A stretch of DNA of 64,000 nt from Delia radicum. Lineage: Eukaryota; Arthropoda; Insecta; Diptera; Anthomyiidae. This document shows, in pieces, positions 21,201-29,469 of the stretch. The stretch lies in the NCBI GenBank assembly GCA_021234595.1, contig CM037855.1, positions 66,516,151 through 66,580,150 of the forward strand, read 5' to 3'. Below the pieces are notes generated by a model, which had not been told where the DNA came from, did no database searches, and was given only the letters and a program-made list of their open reading frames with translations. The first letter of the stretch is position 1. Each line of letters starts with the position of its first letter. Position numbers and translations under genes: made by a program.

Positions 21201-22070
21201 TTTCGTCACTTAAAGTAAAGATATTAGATTTAGAAGAGCAAGAAATGAACTATGTCCAAAAGAAAGACTACGTTCGAGCTCAACAAATAATTGAAGAGAA
21301 AAATTTAGCTACCGAGGAGTTCACACATCTGCTAAGACCCTTGTTGGAAAAAAGAAATGGCAGCTCTGGGGATTCTGGTCAACCGCAGTTTTCTAAAGTG
21401 GTTAAACACGTTTGCATACTACGCAGTTTACAGATTACCTTCTACATGGTAGTCTCAAATCGTGTCAAGACTTTGGGTCATGTAACGTGTCGTTTGTATA
21501 ATGTAAGTTTGGTTATCGTTATTGTTAAATTAAAAAGCTATTTTGAATTAATTTGATTTCACATTGTTACATTGCAGGACTTTATCTTTCGTAATATTGC
21601 CTCAAATCAGATTGTGATTCGTGATTGGGCCCTTAAGTGTGGTGCTGCCTTTAGTATGCTCTATGAGCCTTTGGCAAAAGATGTCTTTGATGAGCTATAT
21701 GCTCAATTCTTTAAAAACCATAACATTCGGATATGGGAAACCGCTATTACATGTATATTTGAGCTACTTGATCGTTACGGAGTAGATAGTTTTGTAGTGC
21801 AAGAGGAGCAAAATAAGGCAAAAAAAACTGGACGCCAACTGTACAATACTCTTGAGTTTATCGATGCTGACGATGATACGCGTCAGTCTACAACACTGGG
21901 ACAAGGAGTCGGCGTTATTTATATGATGTCGCATTTTTTGGATACCTGTGATGATATGTGCATTGTACGAGCCATTATAAATGGTTTCTGCCGTTTAGTT
22001 TTACACGGTCATATCGAAAACCGTGATATCGTAGAGAAATTACTTTTGCGATACTTTAATCCCGCAACTG
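2405..22070 (+). CDS. Cap-G: Condensin I subunit CAP-G (condensin complex subunit 3), first six exons
   Basis: CAP-G is a HEAT-repeat subunit of condensin I. With CAP-D2, Barren/CAP-H, SMC2 and SMC4 it compacts mitotic chromosomes; the HEAT subunits bind the kleisin and DNA. Six exons join in frame with GT/AG boundaries: 2405-2599 (phase 0), 2663-2839 (phase 0), 2923-3539 (phase 2), 20572-21010, 21077-21502 and 21578-22070 (phase 1), giving about 782 codons. The start chosen is ATG 2405 (MGRKRKIP); the frame is open a little upstream but without another ATG. HEAT-type helices are clear in exon 3 (LCSDPSPRVRQAVITSMG, LWDIDEKVRRHTYLHM) and continue in exons 4-6. The family is usually about 1000 residues or more, so the C-terminal part is missing. 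Intron 3 is 17,032 bp of TEs; introns 1, 2, 4 and 5 are 63-83 bp. No stop or frameshift interrupts the joined frame, so the gene is probably functional. Confidence 0.92.
3540..4641. repeat. AT-rich intron with a degraded MITE (about 3730-4010)
   Basis: No gene is seen. The segment at about 3730-4010 resembles the region around 12421-12690: both share GATGGGAACCTAGAAA, ATCTATCAACACATTC, ATTATTTGTTAGGACAATAT and a flank with CATTTTCATTGCACAA. It is therefore a second, rearranged copy of that small repeat family. The block after 4200 has three degenerate copies of a TATATAAATGAACTT-type repeat. Confidence 0.6.
4642..5617 (-). mobile_element. mariner element, internally deleted
   Basis: The ends are inverted repeats: TTGGATATACAAGTTAATAA on the left and, reversed from the right, TTGGGTATACAGTTAATAAT. 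They are flanked by TA on each side, the mariner target duplication. At about 976 bp it is shorter than the usual 1.3 kb. The coding relic runs 5444 to 4719 on the minus strand. It starts MSNFVPKK and has the helix-turn-helix segment with CERWFARFKSGDFD and EELALSLEVTQQAIS. A DEKWIHNDNPKRK block follows, and after an internal deletion the PHPPYSPDL-type and WEKVVSNDGQYF tail. Frame changes and the missing middle of the catalytic domain make it inactive. Confidence 0.88.
5618..6535. other. AT-rich intron sequence, nothing recognised
   Basis: Poly(A)/poly(T) runs and short degenerate repeats only. I see no coding potential on either strand and no convincing inverted repeat. Confidence 0.5.
6536..6809. 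mobile_element. MITE with about 35-bp inverted ends
   Basis: The left end reads GCATTGTATTTGTCATCTGA and the right end, reversed, reads GGCATGTATTTGTCATCTTA; both continue into CCTGTCA. The interior of about 200 bp is AT-rich and non-coding. The family is unassigned; the ends define it. Confidence 0.7.
6810..7853. repeat. AT-rich sequence with ATATAT-type repeat tract (about 7269-7690)
   Basis: No gene is seen. From about 7269 (ACCCGAGTAAAAATAG) the sequence is filled with short words such as CATATATAA, TATATGG and ACATATA in changing orientation. The same texture recurs near 18700-18790, 19880-20250, 23040-23470 and 57770-58260. Several of these tracts abut ACCCGAGT or ACCCGGGT, so they look like members of one low-complexity repeat family. 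Confidence 0.5.
7854..8360. mobile_element. MITE with a tandemly duplicated left end
   Basis: The ends are GGGCCATTATTACAACTTGC and, reversed from the right, GGGCCGTTATTACAACTTGC. The leftmost 75 bp (7854-7928) are repeated directly at 7929-8003 with one or very few differences, so the element carries two left termini. The interior is AT-rich and non-coding. Confidence 0.75.
8380..8985 (+). pseudogene. Decayed LINE ORF2, piece 1 (linker before RT)
   Basis: The nucleotide sequence matches the region around 15230-15660 of the younger LINE in this window. Shared blocks include AAATGGTTTAA, GCATGGA, TTTAACCAAATA and TAAATTT..CGTGCAA. Stops and indels are frequent. It is the first visible part of an older copy of the same Jockey-superfamily LINE; its EN domain is not seen. 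Insertions separate it from its continuation at 9283. Confidence 0.75.
8986..9282 (+). mobile_element. 5'-truncated retroposon tail with long poly(A)
   Basis: This insert ends in GGCCCTCTGGGCTCGGTTAT, then about 40 A residues (to 9282), and splits the decayed LINE. It has no ORF. The layout (3' UTR fragment plus poly(A)) is that of a severely 5'-truncated Jockey/CR1-type LINE. The left boundary is approximate and I could not define a target duplication. Confidence 0.55.
9283..9525 (+). pseudogene. Decayed LINE ORF2, piece 2 (RT palm start)
   Basis: Translation in broken frames gives the start of the RT palm, matching FLDFKRAFETIDR of the young copy at about 16070, then a WFQSYLN-type segment and the equivalent of VPQGSVLGALLFI. 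It stops at TTATTATACA, where the next element is inserted, and continues at 10959. Confidence 0.8.
9526..10958. mobile_element. Non-autonomous DNA element, TACA duplications, internal tandem duplication
   Basis: The ends are CTTGGTTCTGTTTTTATGCG and, reversed from the right, CTTGGGTCTGTTTTTATGCG. They are flanked by TACA (9522-9525 and 10959-10962). Removing it rejoins the LINE RT frame (FII-Y-INDMEN). Inside, about 400 bp starting at 9957 are repeated directly from 10470, a spacing of about 513 bp, with small indels. No intact ORF is present. The superfamily is not known to me. Confidence 0.75.
10959..11405 (+). pseudogene. Decayed LINE ORF2, piece 3 (RT YADD region)
   Basis: An open stretch from about 10963 to 11285 encodes the RT active site YADDTLIF followed by LKTNELKLNENKN and the KYLGFLID motif, parallel to 16320-16600 of the young LINE. 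From about 11270 the sequence GAACATTTAAA..GGGTTTTTTAATAGACAAA is a second, mutated copy of the 110 bp just upstream. It is truncated by the inverted-repeat element that starts near 11410, and the LINE continues at 17451. Confidence 0.82.
12421..12624. mobile_element. Small MITE with about 40-bp inverted ends
   Basis: The left end ATTATTCAAGTTCGAGGCCA, continuing TACTCTATATTTCTTT, is mirrored on the right by AAAGAAATATAGAGTATGGC, continuing CTCGAACTTGAATAAT. The 120-bp interior is related to intron sequence near 3855-4000. Confidence 0.75.
13040..14368 (+). CDS. LINE ORF1 protein: PHD-like finger, coiled coil, zinc knuckles
   Basis: This 442-residue intact ORF starts at ATG 13040. Residues 5-57 form a PHD-like Cys-rich finger (CNKCKGTIRGESGIKC, HSAVKC, CEDC). 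Residues about 75-170 are Lys/Glu/Asn-rich and coiled-coil-like. A basic RNA-binding region follows, and the C-terminus has three Cys/His clusters, CFKCQGYNHKASDC, CLKCHGAHRTNEC and CINC..CP, the gag-like knuckles of Jockey-type ORF1 proteins. ORF1 proteins coat the LINE RNA and help target-primed reverse transcription. The stop TAA (14366-14368) is in the same frame as ORF2 and is followed by CAA CTA; see findings. Confidence 0.9.
   Translation: MSECNKCKGTIRGESGIKCEGVCGKVYHSAVKCSDIDQYSMGILNKQNFIRFICEDCIHYIHNIDEVLGNTQDGVQTNKQQLREYKNEFETALKHNETEIKQLLEAIERRYDERMQKLNNAFKICENNIQEIKNFNKKISEFEDKNNEICKSIENNNLEMCNEIKKVVKETSVNTNQMSYAQSVKNNSTVMPDLQKKVPLIIKPKEKQNVAKTKEELNKKVDPVNLKISNVENRKNGTVIIQTENDEERIKIKQAIEKEMSEGYEIKVPNPIEMKIDITDMTFKYNYNELVEKIKKQNNMLRESELNVIKTYEFKRNNRTFYNAKLKIDNESYQEIIKEKKINIGWEKCRVFDGTEVTQCFKCQGYNHKASDCKNKEICLKCHGAHRTNECNNESMKKCINCIRVNQKLNLGLDENHFTMFKQCPVYQNKLNNKKKQMGINF
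14369..17153 (+). pseudogene. LINE ORF2: endonuclease and reverse transcriptase, two lesions
   Basis: ORF2 nicks target DNA and reverse-transcribes the LINE RNA. The frame is continuous with ORF1 after its TAA. The EN begins IYTNAQGLLNN at about 14390, then shows LSETH and GDFNID. A TAG follows at once (14816-14818) and the same frame resumes, with the EN end (LIDYVIS, SDHEAI). The RT has PINTLKTCEKIFEK, LDFKRAFETIDR, GVPQGSVLGALL, the active site YADDTLIF, and KYLGFIID. An extra T in the run at 17034-17043 ends the frame early at 17065; the next frame carries the family C-terminus to TAA 17151-17153. No RNase H domain is seen. There is no recognisable separate ATG for ORF2 near its start in this frame. 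Confidence 0.88.
17451..17900 (+). pseudogene. Decayed LINE ORF2, piece 4 (C-terminus)
   Basis: The sequence from ATTACGGCAATAAACATGTA corresponds to 16660-17150 of the young LINE. It covers the region with ACATGCTG, AGATTACAAAAACTGCAAAA and ATGCGCGCAAT, then the C-terminal segment with GTTATAAAGGATTAAGTC. In-frame stops and small deletions are present. Pieces 8380, 9283, 10959 and 17451 together make one old LINE broken by three insertions. Confidence 0.82.
17924..18563. mobile_element. MITE with about 28-bp inverted ends
   Basis: The left end is CATATCGTCACCTTAAATGC followed by AAAAGGCCATAAC. The right end, reversed, is CATGTCGTCACATAAAATCC followed by AAAAGGCTGTAAC. The interior is AT-rich with no ORF and includes a short internal mirror of CAGTTTTTTGCCG-type sequence. 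Confidence 0.65.
18564..20571. repeat. AT-rich end of CAP-G intron 3
   Basis: No gene is seen. At about 18740-18795 the block TCCATATTAAAATTTTTACC, ending CGGG, is present twice in tandem. From 19880 to 20250 the tract is rich in CATATATG-type words (ACATATATGACCATATACGA and similar). The last 20 bases give a pyrimidine-containing CAP-G acceptor (CTCTATACATTTTAG). Confidence 0.5.
20572..22070 (+). CDS. Cap-G: CAP-G exons 4-6
   Basis: Exon 4 (20572-21010) continues the HEAT solenoid (SKADIVACLNLEEDGDF, LMEILYTFDLGDEIGR) to TRHQ before GTATGT. Exon 5 (21077-21502) starts FFLDIIYDICGLNAKQQ. It contains a Glu/Lys-rich helix (LKVKILDLEEQEMNYVQKKD) typical of the middle of CAP-G proteins and ends CRLYN. 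Exon 6 (21578-22070) carries WALKCGAAFSMLYEP, ETAITCIFELLDRYGVDS and LLLRYFNPAT, matching the start of the conserved C-terminal Cnd3-type region. Intron 4 is 66 bp and has no in-frame stop, so retention would add 22 residues. Exon 6 ends one base into a codon before GTAAGT. Confidence 0.92.
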
Positions 22071-22190
22071 GTAAGTTAAATACAATAATATGTGCTCATC
22101 TGGGAAAGATATACACATAAAACTATTCGCTTGCTATTTCCCTAAATACATGGATTGTGTATAGTTCTTAGTGATTTTCACTCTTTGCAG

Positions 22191-22237
22191 TTAATAGTCT
22201 TAAAAACCTTGCAAACCAAGCAAGTATTGCATATTAA
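22191..22237 (+). CDS. Cap-G: Possible short terminal exon of CAP-G
   Basis: A strong acceptor, TTTTCACTCTTTGCAG, ends at 22190, 120 bases after the exon 6 donor. Spliced in the required phase it adds VNSLKNLANQ and five more residues before TAA 22235-22237, giving a protein of about 797 residues. I do not recognise these residues from the family, where exon 6 should be followed by more of the Cnd3 domain. It may be a truncated isoform, or a chance acceptor with the true next exon beyond the window. Confidence 0.3.
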
Positions 22238-23672
22238 TTTCTATTTGTATTAAGCTTCCGTCCTCATACTGGTGTGTACGGTCCCAAACAACACTTTACA
22301 GCGGAATAATTCTTTACTTATTTCATACCTTATTTCGATGCAGTTTGAGCAATTTAAGATCGAATGACAGTAGTTTAGGAGTTGTATGTTGTTAAAGTAA
22401 GCTCGTTTTTAATAAGCACTCGGCTGCTCCCCAGTGTGAGTTTGACGTCAAGCATCAAGAAAACATGCTTTGTCAAAATTTGTCAAACAAAAAGACATTA
22501 AAAAAATTATTAAAAAATGTTAGCCAAAAAAACTGATCTCATTTGTTATTTCATTACCAATTAGCAATGTTTTTTTTTTTAGCGAAAAATCATTTATATT
22601 CCAACGATAGGAATATAATATCATTCGATCAACAAAAACTTATTTTGATGATAAAAAGTTTTTGGTCATAAGTAAAACTGAAGTTTCTTCTCAACTTTTG
22701 GAGCAAAAAAAAAAAAAATAACTGTTTCAATATGCAGAAGAAAAGGCGCTGTTTTTTGTAGCCTATTAGAGCCACCAATTTGTTAAATATTTAAGGCAAA
22801 ATGAACATGAATCAACTACACTGCAAAAATAAGTTTTTGTGTGCAATGTCACGAAAATGTTAAAATTCTTTTAATTTATTGCTTTTGAATTAAAATTAAT
22901 ATAAAGCGTGAATACTTTCTAATTTAGCCTTTTGAGAGCCAAACTTATGATTGTGAGTTTTTATTTTTAATGTTTTATGTTTTCTCCTAAAACTGCGAAT
23001 ATTTTCAATATCCGAGTTAAAAAAGTTTTTACATGATATTTTATTTGATCTTATATTTTGGTGACCCGAGTGAAAAAATAACATGATGTCATGTATGATG
23101 GTATATCTTTTCTTATAACGGGAGATATATTAAAATCCGAAGAATGGTGGATCAAATTATATAGGATATGATATTTATGTATATATTAAATTATATAAAA
23201 TTTTATCCGATTTTGACCCGATACAATCGATCGATGTAGAAAGACATAATTTTTCTGTTTTACATACAATTTTTCATATATACATAAATATTGCTTTATA
23301 TAGCTACCCGATTAGAAAAACATATAGAAAATTATATAATTTTACATGTACAAATATGATTATATATAGTTAAGCGCGGTATTATATTTGTGTGGATATA
23401 ATTATGTATAACTTTCAAATATGCCGTTATATATAAAGAAATATGAATAAGTATGTTCCCATACATGTATATGGGGCGTTTTATCTTAAGTGACCCAACT
23501 TTTGAAAACGATGTCTTCCGATCGGGATGAAATTTGCACCAAGGTTAGTAATATTGGAGAGTAGTTTAGACACAATTTTTCAACAAGATCGGTCAAGAAC
23601 TCTGAGTTAGAGGGGGTCAAAATTTGACATTTTGGCCAAACATGTGTTTGTTTTTTCTCATCCATGTAACTT
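22238..23672. other. AT-rich sequence after CAP-G exon 6, repeat tract at 23040-23470
   Basis: No gene is seen. From about 23050 (GACCCGAGTGAAAAAATAAC) the sequence becomes a tract of TATATAAAATT, CATATATACATAA and similar words. The part 23480-23672 (starting GTGACCCAACTTTTGAAAAC) looks like the left side of the sequence that continues after 39577, the two having been separated by the nested insertions between. Confidence 0.5.
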
Positions 23673-24680
23673 CCCAGCCAGAAAAATAGGAACGGCAAAG
23701 CATTGGCCCAGTGCTTTCAACTTGTATTAGCGTTGGCAGAGCGTTGGATTTCTGAAGATTTAAGTGCTTTTCCAACCCCAAATGATAACACCGGGCAGGG
23801 CTTGGCTGTTCCTTTTTTAAAAACGTTGGCAAAGCACTGGCAATGAGTACTTCACCAATACCAAAATCATAATTTTAAAACGTTGGAAAAGCATTGGTAA
23901 AACAACTAATAAAGTAAATAATAAATTAATAAAAAGAACAGTGTACTTATTACAATCTTTTTTATAAAATTTTGGTTTTATTATTTAAAATAATAAAATT
24001 ATTAAAAAAATAAACATACAAATTAAATTTCTGCAATATAAATTAAAATAAAATTCAATTAAAATATCATTTGTATTCTGACTGTGAACTTGTAATTTTT
24101 CATAGAGAAAATTGAAATTTATAAAAAAAAAGATTTTCTTTAAAAATTGGGTAAATTCAAATTTTTAAATTAAAAATTGTGAAATTTTGGAAAAAAATGA
24201 TTTTATATATTTGAAATTAGAAAATTTATAACTCAAATTGATTATCCGTTTGAAATTAAAATTTTTAATTAAATTAAGAATATTATTTATGAAAACGAGA
24301 TTTATTTTTGAACTGTATAGTCCTACTTTGTAATTTACTTAAGTAAAGACAATTTACTTAAGTAAAGACAATTTACTTAAGTAAAGGAAATCTGGCAACA
24401 CCGTGATGACAAGTTGAGTTTTTTTGTGTGCAGCCGGTTGTCCTTAAGATTTATTTAAAATACAAGAAAATCTAAGTTTTAAATTCCTTAATTCATGTAA
24501 ACGACATTATTAATTACGTTTTTCTTGATTAATAATTAAAGAACTTATTCACGCGGAATAATAAGACAATTAATTTCGATTTTCTGCCACTCAAAACGCC
24601 TGTAGCGTGATCTACTACACAACGTAATTGTCAGCAATATTTGATTTTTTGTTTGACTAGTCCCACAATTTAATCCAATA

Positions 24681-24990
24681 ATGCCACCTAATGAAAATGT
24701 TCCCTGTAGCTATGAGTCGAGTGGTAAGAACATTAATAAATCAAATGGTAGTGTATGTTGTGCAATGTGTTCTAAATGGTACCATTCCAAATGTGTTGCT
24801 GTAACAGATGATGAGCTAAAGTTTTTAGTCAAGGTCAAAGGGAAATTTGGATACGTTTGTAGTTTATGTGCTGATTCACCATTGGGAAGTGTTAATGCTA
24901 AAATATCTGAACTTAGAGGAGAAATCCGGAATGCAAATAAAAATGTTGAACACAAATTGGATGCTGTATTGTCTAAGATAAGCAATTATG
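24681..24990 (+). pseudogene. CR1-like LINE ORF1, N-terminal part
   Basis: From ATG 24681 about 103 codons encode a Cys/His finger (VCCAMCSKWYHSKC, YVCSLCADS), the PHD/esterase-type zinc finger of CR1-like ORF1 proteins. A short coiled-coil helix follows (ISELRGEIRNANKNVEHKLD). The frame is cut at about 24990, where a tRNA-like SINE is inserted, and resumes near 25405. Confidence 0.75.
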
Positions 24991-25404
24991 ATGTGGTGTA
25001 ATGGTTAGCGCTTTGGACTGTTACACAGATGGTCCCGGGTACGATTCCCGGTGACGACAACATCAATTTAGAAAAATAATATGTATGAGTTTTTCTATCA
25101 CTTATATGTATCGCTGCGCCCACCTTCGGTATTCCCATAGCACTTAACCCCACCGAAGTAAAATAATGAATCAGGGCTATGAAACAAAAAGCTTCAATAA
25201 ATTCGCCAACTCTACATCAGGTGACGAGCAAAAACTGTTCTAAGACTTATCTACTCGCGCAATTACAGTGTTGCCATGTTTGAAGCCCTTCATCTTTCAC
25301 CACCTTTCATCTCTCCACTATCCCCTTTCCAAAGAAAGCAACACATTCATTAATAGGAAAAATTTCCTGAGTGTTGCTTCTCTTTTTTTTAAAAAAAAAA
25401 AAAA
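24990..25404 (+). mobile_element. tRNA-derived SINE
   Basis: The head contains a good internal RNA polymerase III promoter. The A box is TGGTGTAATGG (about 24993) and the B box is GGTACGATTCC (about 25038), set in a perfect 5-bp T-arm stem CCGGG/CCCGG. The anticodon arm and acceptor stem do not pair, so this is a SINE head and not a working tRNA. A body of about 330 bp follows, with a T-run and then about 16 A (25391-25406) before LINE ORF1 sequence returns. The closest tRNA source cannot be fixed by eye. Confidence 0.7.
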
Positions 25405-26022
25405 AACAGTCGCAAAATTAAAGCCTTGGAAGACAAAAATTAAGTCCTTCAGAGTCGGTTTAACAAGCCGGACATTATTATCAGTGGATTGCCACGCGAA
25501 AAAATAAATATTAAGAAGGTGGTGCTTACTATTTTTAAAATTTTGGATGGTAATGTTAATGATTCATATTTGAATGTATGCTGTTATATCAACAACAGGA
25601 AGAGTATTTTAGTAAAACTTAACTGTGTGGTCAAGAAGAATATCATAATGCGCAACTATTTTAAAAAGGGGATTTTGAAGGAAGCCGAGGTTTTCAACAA
25701 TAATGGAAAGAATTATATCTACCTTAATGGTCATTTGACTGAAAAAGGGGGTAAGCTTTGCAAACTCTGTCGGCAACTGCGAAAGGACAAAATTATTGAA
25801 AAGTTTCGTATGTTAAATTCTCATTTACCCCGTGTAAAAATCCACTTTAAGGATAATACTGATAAAATTTTCGAAAACGAAGAATGCTTGTCGTTTTTTA
25901 ATGAAGAATATGTGAGGTCTCATGGTTTACAACTAACGGATGAAATCAACTCTCAAGCTGCTGGTGATAATCTGCCTGTACATGATGATGTGTTCGATGA
26001 TCTAGATGGGGATCACTGTTAA
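25405..26022 (+). pseudogene. CR1-like LINE ORF1, C-terminal part
   Basis: After the SINE the sequence encodes an ALEDK coiled-coil remnant, then, past a frameshift near 25445, an open frame with PDIIISGLPREKINIKK. The Lys-rich domain that follows (SILVKLNCVVKKNIIMRNYF, LPRVKIHFKDNTDKIF) resembles the RNA-binding RRM/CTD-type part of LINE ORF1 proteins. It ends in an acidic tail (DDVFDDLDGDHC) at TAA 26020-26022. Confidence 0.7.
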
Positions 26023-26059
26023 GTTTAGTTGATACATTTATTTATTTTTTTTATTGGCC

Positions 26060-28783
26060 ACAAGATATCGACATATTATTAGTCTCTGAGACCCACTTCA
26101 CTTCTAAAAATTGCTTTAGAATTAACAATTTCTCGACATATGACACTAAACACCCTAGTAACAGAGCATGTGGTGGTACTGCTATTATAATTAGTAACAG
26201 AGTAAGACACTTCCCATTGCAAGAGCACAAAACTGAATACATACAAGCTACATCCCTAACTCTGACAGATGTCAACATAACAATTTCATCGATTTACAGT
26301 CCTCCTAGACACAAAATAACTCAACAACAATACACAAGCTTTTTCTCTACACTTGGTCATAAATTCATTGCAGCCGGTGATTTCAATGCAAAACACACGT
26401 ATTGGGGTTCCCGACTCATTACTCCAAAAGGACGACAACTACTAAATGCAATACATTCATCAAAGCTTGATGTGGTCTCTGGCGGTCAGCCTACTTATTG
26501 GCCTTCAGACTTAAATAAAATCCCGGACCTAATTGATTTCGCAGTTATAAAAAACATAAAACGAGAGCACATATCGATAGTATCTTATCTGGACCTGTCA
26601 TCTGATCACTCTCCAACTGTTATTAGTTTGGCCACATCCAATCCTAGCTTAGTGATGGAAACAAATCACTTTCCCAATAGAAGAACGAACTCGCTCAAAT
26701 ACAAAATGTATATCAGCTCTCATTTACCCGAAACCCTCTCATTAAAAACCGGGGAAGAAATCCAAGAAGCCATTGATCAGTTTTCTAATACACTTTCCTC
26801 AGCAGTAATAGTGGCTACTCCAAAATCCCAAAACAGAAAGAGATGCGATTTCAGCAGCTCAAAAAGAGTTGAAGATCTCGTAATAGAAAAAAGAAATATT
26901 CGTAGACAGTGGCAACAAACAAGATCCCCTGCTCTTAAAAGTAAACTCAAACAATGTCAAAGAAATTTAAATCGTATTTTGAAGGAAAATAAGGAGTCCT
27001 CCATTAAATTTTACCTACAAAATTTAGAACCAACACAAAATGCAGACTATAATTTGTGAAAGGCTTCAAAAAAGCTAAAACCTCCCACAAATTATGAAGC
27101 ACCCATACGCAACGAAAATGGAGCGTGGGCTAAAAGCAGCATTGAGAAGGTTGAAACTTTTGCTGATCATTTAGAAAAAGTGTTTACTCCCAATGATACA
27201 ACCTCATCAATAAATCTCCCACATATAAACGACATAATTTCCTCTCCTATAAAAATCCGATTCTCTACTCTAAAAGAACACGTAAAGAGCCTCGATGTGA
27301 AAAAGTCTCCAGGCCTAGACAGGATTACTCCAAAAATGGTTTGTGAGTTACCAGATGGTGCACTTAAAATTGTTTTGTTTATCTTCAACGCTATATTACG
27401 TACTGGTATATTCCCTGCTTCTTGGAAAATTTCGGAAATAATAATGGTTCCCAAGCCTGGAAAAAATGCAAGTCTTGTAACATCTTATAGGCCAATTAGT
27501 TTATTATCGGTGCTATCAAAACTCTTTGAAAAAATCCTTTACAACGTGTTATCATCCCACATGGAGGTAAATGAATTAGTTCCCATGCATCAATTTGGTT
27601 TTAGAAAAAAACATAGCACGATAGAACAAGTCCACCGCATTGTTACTCTCATTAGGATGACATTTGAAGCCAAACAATACTGCTCCGCTCTATTTATAGA
27701 CATTTCTCAAGCATTCGACAGAGTATGGCATAACGGTCTTATATATAAAATAATAGCTCTGTTGCCATCCAATACCCACAAACTACTAAAAAGTTATCTT
27801 TTACAAAGATCGTTCATAGTAAAATCTAAAAATTGTCAATCATCAAGTAGGACAATTTGTGCTGGAGTCCCCCAAGGTAGTATACTGGGCCCATTGCTTT
27901 ACATTCTCTACACCGCAGATATGCCAACTCATCCACTTACTCACACTTTTACATTTGCTGATGACACGGCGTTTATGAGCGTCCATCAAAATCCCAAAAT
28001 CGCAAATTTCCAATTGCAGTCTCACATTCATAATGTAGAAAAATGGCTCGATGAATGGAAAATAAAAGTGAATGCTTCAAAATGTGTTCACGTAACCTTT
28101 ACTCTTAAAAGGGAAAATTGCCCAAATGTAACCATTAATAACACTGTAGTACCACATCAAAATCATGTTAAGTATCTCGGATTACACCTAGATCGACGTC
28201 TTACTTGGGCACATCACATAGATTCTAAATTAACTCAAATTAATCTAAAAACTGCTTAGTTAAACTGGCTTCTCAATAAATATTCGACTCTTCGTTTGGA
28301 CTATAAAGTGCTTATATACAAAGTCATAATAAAACCCATTTGGACATACGGTATTCAACTCTGGGGAACAGCCTCAGCCTCGAACATAGACAAACTACAA
28401 AGAAGACAGTCGAAATTATTAAGATTCATCACTGGTGCTCCATGGTTCATACGTAATTCCAATATCCACAAAGATCTCAACATCCCTGTAGTCCGTGACG
28501 AAATTAAAAAGCAGAGTATCAAATACGTGTCTAAACTAACCGTTCATCCTAACCGCTTAGCTCAAAATTTACTTACATATCCAGGGCATCACCGTCTAAG
28601 GAGATTAGACACCCTGGACATTGCTCGAAGCTAAATATAATCATACACTCCTGCTCAAAAAAATTGGATTGGCTGCTCTGGCAGTTAACCATTAAGAAAA
28701 TAGATTTAAGATTTGTTCACTTATTGTAAATTCCTTAAGGGAGAGATTCAATAAAACAGAAAATTTGCAACAAAAAAAAAAAA
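26060..28783 (+). mobile_element. Jockey-type LINE, 5'-truncated, 7-bp target duplication
   Basis: The insert is flanked by ATTGGCC on both sides (26053-26059 and 28784-28790) and ends in a poly(A) run. It starts inside the EN domain, so it is a 5'-truncated copy. It is inserted just after the ORF1 stop of the CR1-like LINE. The 3' UTR is about 130 bp with AATAAAAC before the poly(A). Confidence 0.88.
26061..28634 (+). pseudogene. Jockey-type ORF2 (EN-RT), two nonsense codons
   Basis: One frame runs from the truncation point to TAA 28632-28634. The EN has DILLVSETHF, GDFNAKHTYWGS and SSDHSP. After a TGA at 27057-27059 (a Trp codon in relatives) the RT follows: KSPGLDRITPK, YRPISLLSVLSKLFEK, FIDISQAFDRVWH, GVPQGSILGPLLY, active site FADDTAFM, KYLGLHLDRRLTW. 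A TAG at 28257-28259 precedes the C-terminal segment (IKPIWTYGIQLWG). No RNase H is seen. The EN and RT motifs are those of the Jockey clade. Confidence 0.9.
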
Positions 28784-28790
28784 ATTGGCC

Positions 28791-29469
28791 TTTTCTGAGG
28801 GGATTGCATATTGTCTATTTTATTGACATTGTTAAATATTTTGAAATAATTATTGTCTTAGAAAGGGTCAGGTATTCATATATTTAGATTTTTTTCCTCA
28901 TTCTGTCTGCACATCTATTTTCTAAATAGAAGTGTTATGACAGGCTTTGTTATTTAATCCCACGAATTAATTTAGTGCTGGTTTTTTTTTCTTTTTTATG
29001 AATTTATAACATGGTTAAACATATTTATATAGTCATGTGTATTGTGTTTTGTTGCTTCTTGCAGCAGTTTATATGTAGAATTTGCTGTTGTTTCTCATGC
29101 TAACTTTATTTGTGGGACTGTTGTAAAATTCTGCAAGGTGTCTATGCATATGGGCGAAAGTATTTTTGCTTAGCTTATTTCAGCACCAAATTAATTCAAT
29201 GTTATTTATATTTCCAATTTTGTTTATTGGATTTTAAAATATCATGGGATGCAGTTATTGATCTCTGAATATTTCTACGTATCTCATTTATTTTTTAGGG
29301 TTTTTTGCCCTTGTGTTTTAAATTTTCTTTTTTTTTGGACAACTTGGTTGTGCTTTAATAGAAGACTTAAGATGTTATTTTTTTTTTTATCAGAAAATTC
29401 TGAATTTTGTAATTTGTAGGTTAAACACTCTTGTTAATATATGGCTTCGGGTACGCATATTTGATTGTT
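28791..29469 (+). other. Spacer between ORF1 and ORF2 of the CR1-like LINE
   Basis: There is no ORF of note. The stretch is T-rich with several TTTTTTT runs and lies between the LINE ORF1 stop (plus the inserted Jockey-type LINE) and the ORF2 start at ATG 29470. At about 680 bp it is a long spacer; it could be an unrecognised insertion or a genuine leader. Confidence 0.45.

Noticed and set aside
20549..21556. A single 335-codon gene made of exons 4 and 5 read through intron 4
   Set aside because: The 66-bp intron has proper GT/AG sites and lacks stops only by chance; the conserved sequence resumes exactly at the acceptor.
24990..25064. A functional tRNA gene
   Set aside because: Only the A box, B box and T stem are sound; the anticodon and acceptor stems do not pair, and a SINE body and A-run follow.
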